Source: an uncultured Pseudomonas sp.
GTDB taxonomy: Bacteria; Pseudomonadota; Gammaproteobacteria; Pseudomonadales; Pseudomonadaceae
Reading direction: 5' to 3'
DNA: 64,000 nt
Assembly (NCBI GenBank): GCA_943912755.1
Contig: CALTWF010000001.1
Location: 124,001 to 188,000, forward strand
Shown here one piece after another: positions 62,259 to 64,000 of the stretch; position 1 is the first letter of the stretch; the number at the start of each line of letters is the position of its first letter. The notes beneath the pieces were generated by a model. The model made no database searches and was not told the origin of the DNA. It saw nothing but the letters and a program-made list of their open reading frames with translations. The position numbers and the translations under genes are program-made.

Positions 62259-64000
62259 TTACACCTTGAATCGATCGACCAACGCCAACTGCTCCCGCGC
62301 CAGCCCATCGAGTTGTGATGCCGCCCGCGCCGAGCCCTCCGCCTGACTGGTGAGGGTCTCGGTCACCTCGCGAATGGCGGCGACATTTCGGTTGAGCTCT
62401 TCGGACACCGAGCTCTGCTCTTCCGCCGCACTGGCGATCTGCAAGTTCATTTCGGTGATCGTGGAGATGGCGAGGGCAATGCTGCCCAGCGCCTCCACCG
62501 CAGACGCGAATGCGCCGGCACTGTTCTGCGCCTGGCCGCGACTGGCGTGCATGCTGGCGACCATCGCCTGGGTCCCGCCCTGGATCCGCTCGACCACCAG
62601 GCGGATCTCCTCCACCGAGCGCTGGGTACGCTGGGCGAGCCCGCGCACTTCATCGGCGACCACGGCGAACCCCCGCCCGCTCTCCCCAGCCCGGGCCGCT
62701 TCGATCGCCGCGTTCAGGGCCAGTAGATTGGTCTGTTCGGCAATGGAGCGGATTACCTCCAGCACGCTACCGATCTGCTCGCTGTCTTCGCAGAGTCGTT
62801 CCACCTGGTCTGCGGAGCGCACCAGCTCACGGGTAAGCGCGCCAAGAGACTCACTGCTGCGCTCGATGACCAGACGGCCAGCCTGTGCCGACTGATCGGC
62901 CTCCCGGGCGGCAGAGGCGGCACCGGAGGCATTCCGGGCGACATCATGGGCGGTCATGCTCATCTCGTTCGAGGCCGTGGCCACCATATCGATCTCGCGG
63001 AACTGCACCTGCATGCCCTCGCTGGTCTGGCGTGCGATATCGGCGCTGCGAGAGGCATTGCTACGGGCGTGGGCAACACTGTCCTTGAGGGACGAGATGG
63101 TCGGCTGGAGCTTGTCGAGGAAGCGGTTGAACCAGATGACCAGATTGCCCAGCTCATCCTTGCGCGCGTAGGCCAGCCGACTGCGCAGATCGCCATCGCC
63201 GCTGGCGATCTCACGCAGCCGCGCCGCCACCTCATCAATCGGCCGGGTCACACTGCCGGCCGCGTAACCGATCAACAACAAACCCAACAGCGCTGCCACC
63301 ACCGCCACTGCCACGCTGGACCACAGAGCCTCGCGCTGACCGGCCTGCAATTGCCGGTCAAGGGCCAGGGCATCGGCCAGCAGCACCTCGCGAGGCAGGT
63401 CGACGACTACCCCCCACGGCGCTACCCCGGCGACCGGCTGCACGGGATAGACCGCATGGACCTCGCCGGCGAACTCCATCACCACCGGCCTGCCAGCAGC
63501 AATCGCCTGCATGATCCTGTTGCCATCTTCACCGAGCAGATCCCTGACCGACTTGCCCAGCGCCGCAGGGAACTTGCCGCTGGCGGCGTAGGTGCCACTG
63601 GGCGAGATGATGGAGATCCTTCCCGCACCGCCGAACAGACCGGCCTGGGTCTTCTCCACTTCGCCTTGCAACGCAGCCAGCGGAATATCCATCCCGGCGA
63701 CACCCAGCAGCCGATCACCGTCCATGATCGGGACGGACAGCGCGGTGAGCAGCGGCTGATCCTTGGCATTGAGGTCCACATAGGGATCTTTCAGGCAAGT
63801 CCGGGCACTGTCGCGAGTGCACAGGTACCAACTGTTCAGCGGCTCGCCGGTGGGGCCCGGCGTGTCCTGGGTGAAGTCGGCATCGGCGATGGGCCAGGCG
63901 CGCTCGGCCTGGCCTTGCAGATTCCAGTTGACGGCAAAACGGCCGCTCTCGTTGCTACCGTGCCGGGCATCGCCAATGAAGCGCTGGTCCTGGCCGTCCA
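62259..64000 (-). CDS. dCache methyl-accepting chemotaxis protein, 5' end beyond the window
   Basis: The frame is open to the window edge, so the N-terminus (TM1 and the first part of the sensor) is missing. The visible part begins in a dCache ligand-binding domain (RFIGDARHGSNESGRFAVN, WYLCTRDSARTCLKDPYVD, GVAGMDIPLAALQGEV). It continues through TM2 (SVAVAVVAALLGLLLIGYAA) and HAMP, to a signalling domain with EQTNLLALNAAIEAARAGES. The ligand is probably an amino or organic acid, by family only. It is upstream of, and coupled to, the DUF1349 gene. Confidence 0.93.
   Translation of the reverse strand, partial: DGQDQRFIGDARHGSNESGRFAVNWNLQGQAERAWPIADADFTQDTPGPTGEPLNSWYLCTRDSARTCLKDPYVDLNAKDQPLLTALSVPIMDGDRLLGVAGMDIPLAALQGEVEKTQAGLFGGAGRISIISPSGTYAASGKFPAALGKSVRDLLGEDGNRIMQAIAAGRPVVMEFAGEVHAVYPVQPVAGVAPWGVVVDLPREVLLADALALDRQLQAGQREALWSSVAVAVVAALLGLLLIGYAAGSVTRPIDEVAARLREIASGDGDLRSRLAYARKDELGNLVIWFNRFLDKLQPTISSLKDSVAHARSNASRSADIARQTSEGMQVQFREIDMVATASNEMSMTAHDVARNASGAASAAREADQSAQAGRLVIERSSESLGALTRELVRSADQVERLCEDSEQIGSVLEVIRSIAEQTNLLALNAAIEAARAGESGRGFAVVADEVRGLAQRTQRSVEEIRLVVERIQGGTQAMVASMHASRGQAQNSAGAFASAVEALGSIALAISTITEMNLQIASAAEEQSSVSEELNRNVAAIREVTETLTSQAEGSARAASQLDGLAREQLALVDRFKV

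Overview
The window is a GC-rich bacterial chromosome segment that reads as a fluorescent Pseudomonas, most like the P. putida group. The reasons are the uninterrupted urease order ureD-A-B-C-E-J-F-G, many REP palindromes built on the core TGTGGGAGCTGGCTTGCC, and a high density of LysR, AraC and MerR regulators and flavin monooxygenases. I saw no rRNA, tRNA, CRISPR array, integrase or intact IS transposase.

Layout. 1-4.2 kb: a 27-residue membrane peptide, a chemoreceptor, an AlkD-like HEAT-repeat protein, an alpha/beta hydrolase and a small cupin. 4.2-9.8 kb: urease operon on the minus strand. 10.1-12.3 kb: AraC regulator, AlaX-type tRNA-editing protein, LysE-type exporter. 12.6-28.4 kb: a large organosulfur-type island. 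A seven-gene minus-strand operon encodes a DszB-like desulfinase, a class II aldolase-like protein, an SsuD-like flavin monooxygenase and a four-gene peptide-type ABC importer. It is divergent from a DszC/SfnB-like flavin oxygenase, a heterodimeric ABC exporter, a second SsuD-like monooxygenase and a second DszB-like protein. Good sigma-54 (-24/-12) promoters precede two of these units.

28.5-34 kb is mixed accessory DNA: a PD-(D/E)XK-like protein, a frameshifted ORF, a 54-codon ORF with an XRE-cupin regulator, a VOC protein, a YahK-type alcohol dehydrogenase, and a MerR regulator divergent from an old-yellow-enzyme gene with an in-frame TAA. 34.2-43.4 kb: a Rieske oxygenase with a rubredoxin/rubredoxin-reductase fusion, a MITE-like element inserted in a REP, a LysR regulator, an HNH endonuclease, and an operon of flavoprotein, ferredoxin, peroxiredoxin-like protein and DszA/NtaA-like monooxygenase.

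43.5-56.5 kb: a two-partner secretion locus (2451-residue TpsA, complete TpsB, and a second TpsB-like barrel without POTRA domains), divergent from a NarL-type response regulator and a 7TMR-DISM histidine kinase. 56.7-64 kb: a two-PDZ lipoprotein, quinone oxidoreductase, succinate-semialdehyde-type dehydrogenase, LysR regulator, DUF1349 protein and a dCache chemoreceptor cut by the window edge.

The strongest candidate for an undescribed system is the 12.6-28.4 kb island. It combines DszB-, DszC- and SsuD-type enzymes with dedicated import, probable export and sigma-54 control. This suggests scavenging of sulfur from an unidentified organosulfur compound. The substrate is inference, and no flavin reductase is present in the window.
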